A stretch of DNA of 64,000 nucleotides, from assembly GCA_030248215.1 (NCBI GenBank), contig JASANG010003897.1:35142-99141 (forward strand), written 5' to 3'. Source of the stretch: Enoplolaimus lenunculus (taxonomy: Eukaryota; Nematoda; Enoplea; Enoplida; Thoracostomopsidae). Positions 12,501-27,500 of the stretch are shown here, one piece after another. Made by a program: the position numbers and the translations under genes. The number at the start of each line of letters is the position of its first letter. Within the stretch, counting starts at the first letter, position 1. The notes under the pieces are model-generated. The model was not told the origin of the DNA. It searched no databases and saw nothing but the letters and a program-made list of their open reading frames with translations.

Positions 12501-15500
12501 GGTACTGCAACTATCCGTTGAATTAAACGTTTATTTGTCTTGCGTCAATAGCTTGAGCGATCATGCAAAGGGATACTTAGGAATGTACTTTCAAAATTTA
12601 AGTACACCTTAATGATTCGAACTCAATTTTATTTGGTCCTGGAGTCATTTATGCGCTACAATTAGGGATAATTGACATTTATCAACTCTAATTAGGGTTA
12701 GGGACTCTATCCGCTTACGCACTCTTATTAGGGATACAGACTCCTATTGATTGGGACTCAAACTGGGGAGCCCCTCTTATTACCCCCCTCTTATTCGGGT
12801 CAATACAGTACTGGCAACAGAACAAGATCTGACAATCAATCCCCCTCCGCACCAAAGCGGGAACCCCAAAACAACACAACCCCACACCACCCCAAAAAAA
12901 AACACAAAAAAGTATGCTTGATTTTAATGCAAAAAATCTGAAGTTTAGCTCTGGGCAAATGTTATCAAAGGCGTGGTCGGCCTGTCCGTGTAGTTTCATC
13001 CCGAACCCATCAAAATTTCGTTTCAACATTTGAGCTCAAAAACGTTCCTATCAGTTTTATCTGCTTCAAAAAATCTATTCCAAAGAATTTTAGTTTTTGT
13101 CAACGCAGGGTGGTAATATACGGTGTACAGTAATTTTTATTCGTTTATGTTTTGTGCATACCGTGTTTCTAAGAAAAAAGTATGTAAGTCTGCGAACAAA
13201 CTTATCTGAGACAGAGCAACGCTGTTCCTTCAAGATTTATCATCGGAGAAATCTTCGTTTTTACACATGTATATCCTGTAAAAATGTGAATAATAACAAC
13301 AATAACAACAAAAATAGTAATAATAATAATAATAATAATAATATTAATAATAATAATAATATTAATAATAATAACAATAATAATGTCCAGTTTTCTTTTC
13401 GATTATTCTTTCAAACCTCATCTGCCAAAAATGTTATGTATATTTTCGCAGCCATTGTGATTAATATATTGTGGTCGAGATGTTTCGTTCAGGGGCCCAT
13501 ACAAGGTTGTTATAGGGGTTATATATGGCTCAGTCCGATTTGCGGATATACGAAAAAAAATTATTTACTTACTTTTACATTAACTGTTAGATTCTAGAGT
13601 CTCAACGGTATACTCGTTCGGTAAGCTCAATTATACAAAGGCTTTGAATAAAGTTATTTCTTTCCGAAAAAAATCCTGCAAACGTCTATCACTAGGACCG
13701 TCTTCCTATATCTGATGTACGAGATGCCTGCAGAAAATTTGAATTGGGCGTGGCACCAGGCCCGTAGCATCAGGAGACGAATTCAAGGATTTTCAATGAG
13801 TTACAAGCAAGGTTGAAAATTTTCTGCTGGGGTCAAAATTTATCCAGGAGGGGTTGAGCCCTCCCCTGCCTTTCTTCCTTGGCTACGGGCGCGCGTGGCA
13901 CAGAAATTTTTGGTGGGGATTATTCAATTTCAAGGGTTCTAAAACAACGATGAAAATAAACGCAAAATACGCTACATTTATATTTAGAAACTTAAAAGTT
14001 GAGCAACAAACATACTTTACGAATGGGAGCACTGGCAGGGCATTCACGCCTGTAGTCAGCTCACGGTACTAGGGTGGCTAAACGTTTTCAAAAGCGGCAT
14101 ACAAAGGTTTTCGATGACTTACCATGCTGAAAATATTCTAAGGGAGCGAATCTCTTCCAGCTGGCAGTATCCCATGGTTACGGACACGACGGCAACCAGG
14201 ATTTCTTATGTGCCGAAGCCAATACTTGATAGAGTTTTTATATTTTTTCTCCTGAACTTTTGCAATACCTCACTGTTGCGAACGAGACGTGTAAATCGCG
14301 TAGCGTATTGCAATAGTGAAGTATTGCACCTTTTTATGGTCGTGGCCTCATCATCACTTAAGACATCGTTTTTTATTGAACGAAACATATATCGAAACAC
14401 TATCGTGTTTACTTAAAAATGATAATATTTTATATTTTTGTACCCATAAATTGATTACATTTGTATACTTCGTACGCGCAAACGGGCCCGAAGCGAAGTG
14501 TAGAGGGCAGTGGGCTATTTCCCCTGGAAAAATTTTATCCACCCCTAAAAAATTTCCAACCTTGCTTATAAGTCATTGAAAACCTTTGTATGCCCCTCTT
14601 GAAAATGTTTGACCCACCCTAGCAAGGTGACCTTGCGACTGACCTGACCGCAAACAAAGGGCATAACCAGGGTTAGGCCAGGGTTCAAAACCTGGTTCAG
14701 GATTTTTGTGCAAGAGGTTTTTAGTACCTTTTTCATTTGGTAAAACACGAAACTTTTTTCGAAATTTCTTATGCACCTTACCCCCTTTTCAAAAACGCTG
14801 CCAAGTCCGCTTCCGCAAAGGGTCAGACGTATGTTTGATGATTCGTCTGTTCTTATATCGATTCGACTCATTATCAGAAGATATAGAGCGTCAAATTTGA
14901 ATTTTTGAAAAATTTAAACTGAACAAAGTTAATTGTTGATGGTTTTTGGATGATTTCCGAGATTGGTTCTAGAGGGTAGAGTTTAAAAGTTTTTTGTTCG
15001 GGATATTACTAAATCCAGGCCCGTATTCCCAAATGTGTATAGCAACTATTATCAGTTAGTAAACTGGTTTTCAAAATCGCTAACTGTTGCAGTTGTTGAA
15101 CACAAAATTGCCACAGTAGTATTGAGTATCCACTGGTTTGAAAGTTACAAGACCTATTACCAACTGCTGATTAGGTCCGGAACTTAGGAATTTAGTGCTA
15201 CTGCTGGTAACATGGTTGAAATATCGGCCCATGTTACTTTAAGGGACGTCCAGGTTACTGGCGGGTCTGTAAAAGAGTAAGTTTAGATTCTAGATTACAT
15301 TTTTTGCTTAGGCTTAGGCTTAGGCTTAGGCTTAAGCTTAGGCTTAGGCTTAAGCTTAAGCTTAGGCTTAGGAACACATACTTGCAACGCTTAGGCTTAG
15401 GCTTAGGACTACGCTTAATCTACTGTTACTCCCCTTAAAGTAACATTGGCCGAAATATCAAACAGAACGTTTCAGTGGCGAATGATTTTCACCCTGTAAT

Positions 15501-18500
15501 TTATACCAATGAGTTCGTTAGTTAGCTTAATTGAAGGTTTCAATTGTGAACCTGAAAGCGAACCTACGTCTGTATTGTCAAATTTTTTGTAATACCCATC
15601 TCACAGAAAACAACAGACTTAGGGATGGGTTATATTAGCCGCGAACCGCCGGGCGCCGCCACACGCTACCGCGCTACCACCAAATAGATTTTGCTTATAT
15701 TTTTGTTAACAACGCATAGTAGCGTGCGACGTCCCACGGCGGTTTGCGGCACAGTAAAGTTCAGCGTAAACCTTATGGTTGCGCAATACTTTTTGACAAT
15801 TTTAATGCCGTCCTGCGGTGTCCAAATGCTAGCAGCTAAGTGTTTATTATGTAACAATACAATTCGCTATGTCGAGTTCATTCGGTCGACGTCTAAAATT
15901 GTTTTCAATTATTACCTTAATACCTGATGGTCACACCAAACCCACCAATTTGACCGAAACTGAATCAATTGCGAATTTGTCGAATCTGAACGTTTGTTGT
16001 TGCCGCTCTGCTGGTAGAAAGTTTGATATTTTAATGTTTCTGCAATTTTTATTTGCAATTTGTTTCGTTGTACACTTGCATCGGCTGCAAGCGTTTCCAG
16101 TTTTGTTGTACTCTCAGGTGCGTCCGCAGAAAACAATATTTGAGGGGTATCGAACAATTTTCATGCGCTCTACAGTTACAATTCAAGATTGTTTACTTTA
16201 AGACCGAGTCTATATGGGACGGGGGTCATCAGCCAAATTTGGGGGGGAGACACGCCCCCCAATGCTCATTCATGGGGACGCCGTTACTTGTTGTACTCAT
16301 CTATTAAAACTTAATAATTATCCTAATAAATGAGATGCGATTCGAGATACACGCGAAAAATAATCATCGTCTGTTTTTTTCTCACTTTGAAAACTTTTTT
16401 AATATGAAAAAATAATACAAAAATTATAATACATTTGTGTTTCCTCAAAATTTGTTTTCATTTGATTATACACTATTTGCGGCCAAGGTCACCGTCATAC
16501 ACACCCGTCGGCAGCAATGGCGGATCCAGGATCTTAAAATGGGGGGGGGGGCGCCAAAATTTCACAGGTAATAAACTTACTTTTGACCCATACACAAACC
16601 ACGAACTATTGTCACAAAATTGCTATATAATTCTTGTCGAGATGCTGTTGGGGGGGGGGGGCACGGCCGGGGTGGCCACCCCCATGGATCCGCCATTGGT
16701 CGGCAGAATGAATCGGCGATGGGCGGGCGAGCAACTGTTAGAAAAATTGGCATTTTGTAAAATAAACATTTTCAACTTGGGTCAAGTTTATATAAACGCT
16801 TGGAATCGAGCACATACTATAGAAAACGACGTCAAACCAATTGTTACTGCTAAGCGAGAAGATAAATAATCATTGCGGAGTCAGCATATTAAGATAACCA
16901 GCCCCATTTTGAATGATGGCTAATATGCGGTCAGGATCAAAATTAATATCCTGCGAAATTATCCGACCGTGGAAATAAAAAAATTTGTTTGTTTGTGAGA
17001 GTTGAAACATTTTATTCGCTTCAACATTTTGGATATTTGCAATTTGTTCGTGTGTGTTTGCGTTCAGGAAGCGACGTATATGAAGCTTGTATATTGTTAA
17101 AATGGAATCTTAGAGATTTTGAAGAATAATTTTTATTATAACACCAGTGACCCATGTTACTATTAGGACCGTTTCGGTTTTTGATGGGTCGCTAAAATAG
17201 TAGGCTTAGATTCTAGACTACGTTTTTTTGCTTCGTCTTATAGGTGTAGCCTTTAGGTTTAGAAATATATGCTTAATCTACTCTGTTACGGCGCTACAAG
17301 TAACAATGGCCAAAGTAGTGATGGTCTATAGTAGAAATAAGCAATTCTTTAGCTTTACTACTTGTTTTGTTACACATCTATTCCATATTTAGTGTAATCT
17401 GTACAAACCGACCCCACATTGAGGTAGTGGTTTAGTTCACGCGTCGCTAGTGGATATTTAATAAATACAGAAACTCCCCCCACCCAATCTTGGAGGGGCA
17501 GTGTTGATACCCCCCTTTACCCTTTCCCAATTACAACGGAACGTAAGCAAGATGTGGAGTAATAAAGCTGCACGTACCGAATAACTCTTAAGTGCGGCTG
17601 GAACTATTCGTGGGCGCAGTAAACACAAGTAGCCAAACTAGGAGACTTCCTAGTAATATAATTAAATTTGTCTTGGGTTGAACGCTTATAAGCCGTTTTG
17701 TTTAGAATACGCCCGTTTCTTAGATGTCTTGTTTTCATTGAAGTGTTTTAGCAACGTCTTAGAGTCTGATTTTCAGAAAAATTTGGTGATTTTCAGTCTT
17801 ATTTAGCTGTAGGGTTATACTTTTGCGTTTTTGACCGTCCACACATCTCGGCGTTAGTTACATTTGGCCTATATTGCAAATAATAAACACTGTCATTTGT
17901 GGTTCGCTTGTTAACCAACCATAAAATCTTAGACGTATATAATTGTTAATGTTTGATTGTTAAACAACAACGGATTTGGACGCGAAGTTAAAACTGGACC
18001 TTGTGAAATTGCACCTTTCAAACGGGTAAACAGAATTTCGTCATTCATGGAACGTAGTAAAAAATGCGGATTGCGGGGATGGAGTAAATACTTCCTCTGG
18101 GTGGGCTGTTCACCCCCAGTCCTCACAATTCACATAGTTGCACAGCTTTAGCAGCTACTGCCCATTTCACAATAGCTAAGTAACGTCGAAAATATTTATT
18201 CATTACAGATTCACGTATATTGCGATAACGTTGAAATAACCGGCTCACCAGCTACGATTTTAGTTCAAGCGAAACCGAGATTTGAGTCTATGATGCCACG
18301 GCCTTCATCTCCAGTAGTTATTAATCACGTTATTCAAACTACGGACGCATCCGGGATACCATATGGCTCAAGTGGGCAACAAAATCATCATCCACAAGGA
18401 CCGACCCATGTACCTTCACCCCCAGCTCCGCCCCCTTTGAAAAAACCGCCGTTACCTCTACAGCCAATCAGCTTCAGTGGTTTATCGGAGCCATGCGCAT

Positions 18501-21500
18501 CGGGATCCACCGTGGAAATTGTGGTAAGTTTGCTATTTTAGCGTTAGAGTTTCTCATGTGATCCCCTGATCATTTCACGCCTAAATTTGGATTTTTGAAA
18601 AATTCGATTGTTTAAGGCCCCAAGGTTCACTCTTTGGAACCCAAAATTTTTTTTGTCAAAAAGTTTAATATATTATATACCATTCGGTGCAGAGTGCATA
18701 GCTGAGTCTGTAATTTTTTGCAATCAGTTTGGGTCTGCGCCAAATCAGTTATTTGACTACAATTTGTTAACCAATCGTCTGATTGCAAGAAATGTAACAG
18801 CAATAGACTCAGATCTGCAAGCTGCATCGAATGGTGTATGAGTTGTGCAAATTTTGATAATTTTTTGGGTCCCAATGGGGACCTTAGGGCGTTAACAATC
18901 GAATTTTTCAAAAATTTAAAATTGGCGTGGAATTACAGAGGGGAGGTCATGGAAAGATCAAATAGTCAAAAAAATTTCAAAATCGATTTATTTTAGGGCA
19001 AACGCGGGCTTGGAGGGTATAACGGAAAAGGCCAGCCCAAACTTGGTTGATGCGCTTCAGCTTAGCTCAGAAGAACTTGAGCAGCGCTCTATGATTTGAA
19101 CCGTTTCATAGAGTAAATTTTTTCTTGCCAACATATAAATTACTACAGATATACATTGTTCATATTCTCAAATGTGTGTAGCGCCTGTCAACAGTTGGTA
19201 ATAGATCGTATATAACTTTTAATGATGAGCACCAAAATTTAGCAAGTTTATAATGTTTCGCAGCTGTCGGATTCCGCTTGTTTGGGGCCTTACTAATAGC
19301 TGTTAGGAGCTAACCTTGGGCAGACTAGGAGCTAACCAACCCTTGACGCCGTTTGTTTAATGCATTGTCGACCCACAAGAAGATAATGAGAATTTCAAAG
19401 CGCCGGTAAAAATTTGTGATTCTTTAACCGCCTAAAATTTTCACAAGAAACGTGAAACCAGATAATGTAGAAAAACTTGAATTTTTAAACAGTTGTTACC
19501 GTATGAGTAAAAATATTAAGTATTACACTACTGGAATGTACTGTTAGATCGAAAAATATTTGTGGCTTTTCAGAAGGCAGCAGCAATTAAAAGAAAAAAT
19601 GTGGGTAGTTAAGGCCGGTAACGGCAATGGAACTTTGCGCGGGTAAAGATGGGTAACGGGTAAAGGAATTTTGCGCGGGTATACCCGCGGATAACAAAAT
19701 AAAATTTCCGATGGTAAAGCGCAGCGCGGCTTAAAAATCTTTATCCACGCTTTACACTTCTGTCTAGATACAATCGAGAATAGCATTGCATACTAGAAAT
19801 TTTTAATTTGAAGTAAATTCTTTTAATTTTCTTACAGGTTAATGCTCAAGGCAACGCAGATCGAAGCATAATCGTTGAAGCTATTTCACCTCGCGGTCAA
19901 GTGCTCAAATGTCCCGTAATTAAATCAGGCAATACATTCAACGCGACATTTACACCGTTCGAAGTTGGTAAGTTCAAACTCAGGTCATCTTATTATCTTT
20001 CACGGTGTATCTGGATATTCATTACCGTTTTAGTTAAAAATCAGTATCTGCTTGCGTTTTCGATTCATTATAGAAATGCCAGAACTTCATTATTTTGACG
20101 CTCAAAAATAGTTATTCATCATATCGTGCAAGTTTTCATTACAGATATGCTGCAATTTAGTCGATATAAAATAAAAATTTCGAAATTCATGTAAAATTTT
20201 AAAAATTCAGTGCATCCGCGATCTTTTAAACTCTCAAAAGCCTGGTGAATATTTGATTGTGTCATTTGTGTGGGCAGAGAAATAAAACATCTTTGAAACA
20301 CTTATGCTTCATTATCCGTTTTCCGTGTCCGTTATTTCGATCACTATTCGTTTTCGTTATTTTTATTACACGTTTAAAACCCTTTAATCAACCTATATAT
20401 TATCGACTAATTTATATGATTTCTGAAAAATTTAAATATTTTTAATTCCAATTTTCTTTGCACAAAGTTTTGTTTGATTTTTAAGATCATTGTTTATCAA
20501 AAAGGTAACAATGTCGTTTCCTTCAATACTTGAGTGGTCTACATATTTGTTTAAACGCAAAATTTATATTGATTAACCTATTATCGACTAATTTCGTTCC
20601 GACAACACCAGACATCGTCTTATTTGGTTGATTATCAACCCGCTGAAATTCATGCTTTGGTTAAAAAGTCTCTCGATGACTTGGGGAACTGAAAAATGTC
20701 AGATCACAACTTGCTTTACATATTGTGTACGAGATGCGTTTTAGATGGTGTTAAAGCAAGTTTTGACAATCTACTCGTCTACATCTTCTTCCACTTTTTT
20801 AGTTAATACTTAGGCTTTCGCCAGGCTTGTAGCTAGCTCACTTTGTTAGGGGACTACACAATTTTAAGGATGGCCACACTAGGGCGCTCGATAAGCTACC
20901 AGTAAAATTGAAAATATTCTTGGGGGGGAAGAGATGGCAAATTTTTTTCGAGGGGGGGGCTGCCTAAGTTATCCAGGTCCTACTCAGTCTATGGGTCCGG
21001 CTTAGGCTGGCGTAAGCCGTTTCAAACGCTAAACCTAAACCTGTGGAGGAGATCATTTACAAATGCCGTCCATTTTATTTTCAGGTCACTGGCAAATATC
21101 AATCTATTACGACAACGAACACATCAAAGGTTCGCCATTTTCATGCTCAGTGTACGATGCTAATTTGGTACAAGTCTACGGCTTAGACGTCGGTCTGGTG
21201 GGGCAACAGCTTCATTTTAATGTCGATACCAGTGCCGCCGGTCGTGGACAACTTAGGGTATGTTTAAAGTTTTTACTATGCGCCCTTTGAAGAATAAAGA
21301 CTTAGCATTCGAAATCTATTGCAACAACACCAGTTTAGCAGTTATAAACAAAAAACTGTAACGGTGCCAAAAATACGTATGTGGGACGTTCAAGCTTTAA
21401 TAATACAGCCATACAACGAACTGAAACATCTACTATAAACGAGTGCAGTGTAACATACAGTGGATAAGCGGTGTATCAAGTCGTGTTATAAAATCCGAAT

Positions 21501-24500
21501 AAAGACTGGTCAGCATGTGGTTGTTGGTGCTACCAAGAGTGGATGATGTCCACTTGCAGAAGAGTGTGCAACTGATGTGGCAGTGCATGGCACAAAGTCC
21601 ACCAGTACGCGTTGTACTTTTGCTCGACCCCCCCCCCTGATTTGGGGGGGGTAGTCACCACTTAATTTACATAGTAAAGATAGGAGTTAAAATATAATCG
21701 GAGCGACTTTAGTTAAAATTCAAAATATTGGTTCAACGTTTGCCCCCAAATAAGGGGGATAGGTCAAAAATACAACGTGCGCTGGGTACATTGTTTTGTG
21801 TACTGAATGTACCCAGCTGCACACTCTCGTGAAAATCATCCACTCTTGGTGCTAATAAGAGCGAATGATGAAAACTTCAGCGAGAGTATGCAACTGGGTA
21901 CATTTTGTGTAGGTAAACTTGTACTTTACACGCGTTGTGTGTTGCTCATATCGCGCTCATTTATGGGCGTTTAATTTTGCATATACAGGAATTTTTGTCG
22001 TGTTCTATGTTTTAGGTAAATGCTGTACACAAAGGTGGCTCAATCCCTGTCAAAACGGAAACTGTCCGGCCGGGTGAAAATAAGATTCATTTCACACCGA
22101 TGGGTGCCGGAACATACAACGTTCATATTTATCTAAATAGCATGGAAGTAAAAGGTTAGTGTTATTCGTTTCCGCTATTTTGACAACCGTTTATACTATA
22201 AAATTAATTAATTAATAATTTTAAAATATTTCAGTTCTGTACTTTATTATAGAATCAAATTTAGGTTAATGGTTCTAGAAACGTACTGACTTAGTATTCC
22301 CATAGCGTTGAATTGTAGCAAATGTTTTTTTAAAGTTTGAAGTCCACGTAAGCTGTATTTACAATAATGACATTAGTATTTAATTAAAAAAAGATCGTTG
22401 CCAATTTTAATTTTAAATTCGCCGTCTTTATTGATATTCTGGATCTCGTCGGCAATTAAACCAAAACGGTTTCTTGGTTCATCCAAATATTTCGTTTATT
22501 AAACCAAAACGGTTTCTTGGTTCATCTAAATATTTCGTTTATTAAACCAAAACGGTTTCTTGGTTCATCTAAATATTTCGTTTATTAAACCAAAACGGTT
22601 TCTTGGTTCATCCAAATATTTGGTTTATTAAACCAAAACGGTTTCTTGGTTCATCCAAATATTTCGTTTATTAAACCAAAACGGTTTCTTGGTTCATCCA
22701 AATATTTCGTTTATTAAACCAAAACGGTTTCTTGGTTCATCCAAATATTTCGTTTATTAAACCAAAACGGTTTCTTGGTTCATCCAAATATTTGGTTTAT
22801 TAAACCAAAACGGTTTCTTGGTTCATCCAAATATTTCGTTTATTAAACCAAAACGGTTTCTTGGTTCATCCAAATATTTGGTTTATTAAACCAAAACGGT
22901 TTCTTGGTTCATCCAAATATTTCGTTTATTAAACCAAAACGGTTTCTTGGTTCATCCAAATATTTGGTTTATTAAACCAAAACGGTTTCTTGGTTCATCC
23001 AAATATTTCGTTTATTAAACCAAAACGGTTTCTTGGTTCATCCAAATATTTCGTTTATTAAACCAAAACGGTTTCTTGGTTCATCCAAATATTTCGTTTA
23101 TTAAACCAAAACGGTTTCTTGGTTCATCCAAATATTTGGTTTATTAAACCAAAACGGTTTCTTGGTTCATCCAAATATTTCGTTTATTAAACCAAAACGG
23201 TTTCTTGGTTCATCCAAATATTTCGTTTATCAAACCAAAACGGTTTCTTGGTTCATCCAAATATTTCGTTTATTAAACCAAAACGGTTTCTTGGTTCATC
23301 CAAATATTTGGTTTATTAAACCAAAACGGTTTCTTGGTTCATCCAAATATTTCGTTTATTAAACCAAAACGGTTTCTTGGTTCATCCAAATATTTGGTTT
23401 ATTAAACCAAAACGGTTTCTTGGTTCATCCAAATATTTCGTTTATTAAACCAAAACGGTTTCTTGGTTCATCCAAATATTTGGTTTATTAAACCAAAACG
23501 GTTTCTTGGTTCATCCAAATATTTCGTTTATTAAACCAAAACGGTTTCTTGGTTCATCCAAAATATTTCGTTTATTAAACCAAAACGGTTTCTTGGTTCA
23601 TCCAAATATTTCGTTTATTAAACCAAAACGGTTTCTTGGTTCATCCAAATATTTCGTTTATTAAACCAAAACGGTTTCTTGGTTCATCCAAATATTTCGT
23701 TTATTAAACCAAAACGGTTTCTTGGTTCATCCAAATATTTCGTTTATTAAACCAAAACGGTTTCTTGGTTCATCCAAATATTTCGTTTATTAAACCAAAA
23801 AGGTTTCTTGGTTCATCCAAATATTTGGTTTGTATTTTTTAGGTTCGCCGTTCATCTTAGACATTGTGGACGCAAGTTCTGTTTCGGTCTACGGTGATAA
23901 ATTGAAAATGGCAAGCGTTGATCGAGTAGCGACGTTCATGATACACGCAGTTGGAGCCGAAGCGAAGGATATCACTGTTAATATTACTGGTATTAATTGG
24001 ACGGGTTTGGCTGTATTTTTAAACCTGTATATTCTCAAATGTGTATAGCATCTATCGCAATAGTAAGCTTTTACATTTCGACCTAAACTCGTTTTTCATT
24101 TAGCGTAGAGTTGAGGGTATTGAATGTTTTTCGATTTTTGGATTTTTGGAAATATATTACTTTTTTGTTACATATTTGAATATTTGTCATAACAACATAC
24201 CAATGGGATATCTTGTAAGGTCGGATCTTGGGGGGAACACGGTTCACCAATTTTGGTGCTACAGTTTGCTACTTCTGCTGAAATTGTTATTTTTGAGATG
24301 GGTGGATGTGGTCGGAATCGGTGTTTGAACTTTTTTCAACTGTCAGGTTTCATTTGCCTAAAAATTGAATTTTTTGGCCAGTACGGGGTGCTACTATACA
24401 CAATTGAGAATACAGGTTCAGATTTTAACGTTAGATTGTTTTTGTTTGTGGTTTGCTTATTATTTTATGTTTAAATACTAACCAGCTAACAATATTGTTT

Positions 24501-27500
24501 TAACTTTTCCGTCAAATGTGTCATATTACTTATTTTTGGGGCTAACAGTTTTGGTGTCGGTGTGTAACTATTGTCTGTGAATTAAGTTTTGCACGTATAT
24601 TTTATTAAACGCCAAACCAGTGCCGTAACAGTAGTATAAGCAGATTTTTAAGCCTAAGCCCAAGCCAACGCTTAAACGTAAGAATGAGCTTATACGTATT
24701 AGCCTCCGAGGACCTAAGCAAAAAATAATCTCTACCGTAAGCTAACCCTATTGTGGTCCCGCTGAAAGACGCTCCGCCCCTGAACTTTACATGGGCCAAG
24801 GTTTCTAAACATCGGCAGATTGAAAATTGGCTTTTTTCAAATAAAGTTACATCGAGTATTAAAGTTATTGTCGCATTCGTATGCTTTAAATTGACTTTAC
24901 ATTCACTATTAAACGGTGTATTTCACATACGCCACTTGTTTCGTTTCCTACCCTTTGTTTATTATTTTCGTCAGTTTGAGCCTAAACCTATTAAGCCTAA
25001 GCTTATTTTATTACTTCAGTCATTGGGAAAGACTTTTTGTGTGGGCAAAGTACCAAGTATCTATGCTATTACTACAGAAAATGAATTTACTATATATAAT
25101 AGGGAAACAGTAAGCAGTTACCCGTTTCAAATTTTTGATTATAAAACATTATGCTTCCAATATTACTTTTAGAGCCGAAACTGAGTAGATAAAACATATT
25201 TGTAAGTTTAAGCCTAAGCGTTGAAAAAAGTGTATTCCTAAGCGTAAGCCTAAGCAAAAATATAGTATAAGCTCGAAACCTAATCGTTTACAGTCTCACC
25301 AAAAATGGGTTAAGGCTTAAAAGTAACATGGGTTAAATTTGCCATTAGAATTGTCTTAAACAATGCAACCGAACACTTTGTTCAGTAGCTATTTGCTCTT
25401 TTTTTAGTTTTTATTTTGGTGTTTATTTAGTTTCAGGCAACGCTTCAAGCACAGATTTACCAATTCTGAGAAACGACGAAACAAACTCACAGTGCAGCTA
25501 AAATGCATATTTTCCAATAATTGTGCTTGCTTCAAGTTCTGTATTACTGCGACAGTGCCATAACGTGCTTAAGTAATCGCATTGGCTTTAGGCTCAGGCT
25601 TAAGTTTAGGTTTAGGAAACGGTTTATGCAAGCCTTAGCGTTTGGTTAAGACTTTTTCTGAACCTAAAGCCTGCGTCTAAGCCAAAGTGTTAACTTTCGA
25701 TCTGGAAAGTGTACAAGAGGATTAAAACTTGTAAGACAAACTCATTGTTTGTTATATAAGTAAATATGTCACCTGTATGTTATAATTCCTTTTTTGTTTA
25801 GCTTATGGTTTTAGGTTTAGTTATTTTGATTGGTTTGATTTCGGTATATATTTGTCGAGGTGAGCTGTTTTTATGGTAATCGTTATTAATAAAGCTGGAA
25901 CGCGCAACATAATTATAGCAATCTGAATTGTGCTCAAGCTGGAGTATTTGTGCTTATTTGTAACTAAAATATAGTGATAACTATTTGGAGACGTTACGTT
26001 GCAAATATTGATACCACTATATCCAAAATTTTACTACAATTTGTCTGCTCGACCTCTTGACGTCTAACAGTGTCCTAAGGCGTATTATCTGTATATTAAA
26101 GCTGGAACGGCCCACATACATATTTTGCGCAAGTTTCTACCATAATTTGTTTACAATAGTTTCATAGCATATTGACCTGATTGTTGTATAATTGGAAAAT
26201 TTGCATACAGACGTTTTTGTATTCGCTAATACTTTTGCGCTTTGCGCAAACCTGGACGACTTGTTAAATCAAAGCGTAATCCTAAATGTAATCCTAAGCC
26301 TAAGCCTAAGCCAAACTCATAGTGTAAGCATAATAGTGGGCGACGAATCGTCAAATCTTTGACATTTCGGATTACAAGTTGTCGGTCGACGAGTTGTCCG
26401 GCGACAAATTGGCGTAAATACCATTGCAGTACGATCGTTTATTTTCATTTAATCTATAAAAATGCCTGCTTATATAGCTAATTTCGCATCTTGCTTAAGC
26501 GTAGCGATAAATCTAAGCTTTTATTTCGAATAAGGTTTGTTAATTAATACTTACTATAGAGCATTTTGTTAGATTGAAATTTAACACTCTTATTTGAACA
26601 ATAAAAGTTTAGCCAACATTTTCATTGAGTTCAACTAAACTTGTCACGTTTTAAATTCAAACAATGTTTACAGACAGAAGATAGGTTGAAAGTTGAATAT
26701 TCATTTTTATTCTGATTTTACATTCTATTTTTGCAAAAAAATGGTTTATTCATTGAAATCTAATTTGTTTACCAGCACCGTCGGGCAAGAAAAAGCGTGG
26801 CCGGGTAACGGCGAAATCTGGCACAGAGTTTGAAGTTGAATGGAAACCGGTTGAAGCTGGTACGAAACATTTGACATTTTTTTATTTACGTTTGGCACAA
26901 GTATTTAAATGTTTTCTTTGAGCGCTAGGAAACAATAGATTATATTTTAAATGTTACCAGAATTTATTATTGTTTATAAAATTATGATTGGTTGCGCACG
27001 CCCGCCGACCCCCTCCCTGTTCAAGCTAAGATTCTAATCACGGACTTCTCATGTGGGAAGTATTTATCATTATGTTGCGTTGAGTTGCTCATGGTGTATT
27101 TATATAATCAAAGCTAGAACGTCCCACAGCTCTAATAGAAGATTGCATAGTTAAAGTTTATACACTGTTTTATAAGAAAATTTGTAATTGCATTGTGATA
27201 TTTTTGCAAGAAACATGTTGGAATTAGTTGCAAATATTGCAACCACGTTGACTAGTATATACTCTGTGTGCGTAGGGGTTTATTCTTCAGGCGAACATGA
27301 TATTGACGTACGTTTGTTCCATCAGCATGTCCGAAATGCGCCTTTGATATGTAGTGTCGGCGATCCAGACCTGGTTTGTGTTCGTAATATGCCAAAAACA
27401 ATACCTGCTGATAAGCTCCATCAGCCTCAATCATTTGAAAGTAACTTTTTCTTTCGATATATATGTAAATTTTAGATTTTAAGAATATAAATTTTCTAAG

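Larger units (their letters stand above)
10362..18208. other. Intron 10, 7.85 kb, filled with repeats
   Basis: Contains a TTAGG-rich fragment (10470-10600), fold-back L, K copy 2, an AAT microsatellite, D fragments, A and B elements, F and C elements. The segments 11050-11400 and 16870-17140 show nothing I can place. No exon is missing: exon 10 (GPYE) joins directly to exon 11 (IHVY). Confidence 0.6.

Noticed and set aside
13097-13597. Coding exon with Asn run
   Set aside because: An AAT microsatellite in frame by chance; no splice sites joining it to the filamin frame.
15302-15400. Interstitial telomere (TTAGGC)n
   Set aside because: The hexamers lie inside a transposon with its own ends and target duplication, so they do not mark a chromosome fusion.
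16435-16869. 144-codon ORF
   Set aside because: Runs through the hAT-like MITE at 16515-16698 and unrelated intron; no domain.
22458-23832. CRISPR-like array
   Set aside because: Direct repeats are contiguous without spacers, inside an animal intron.
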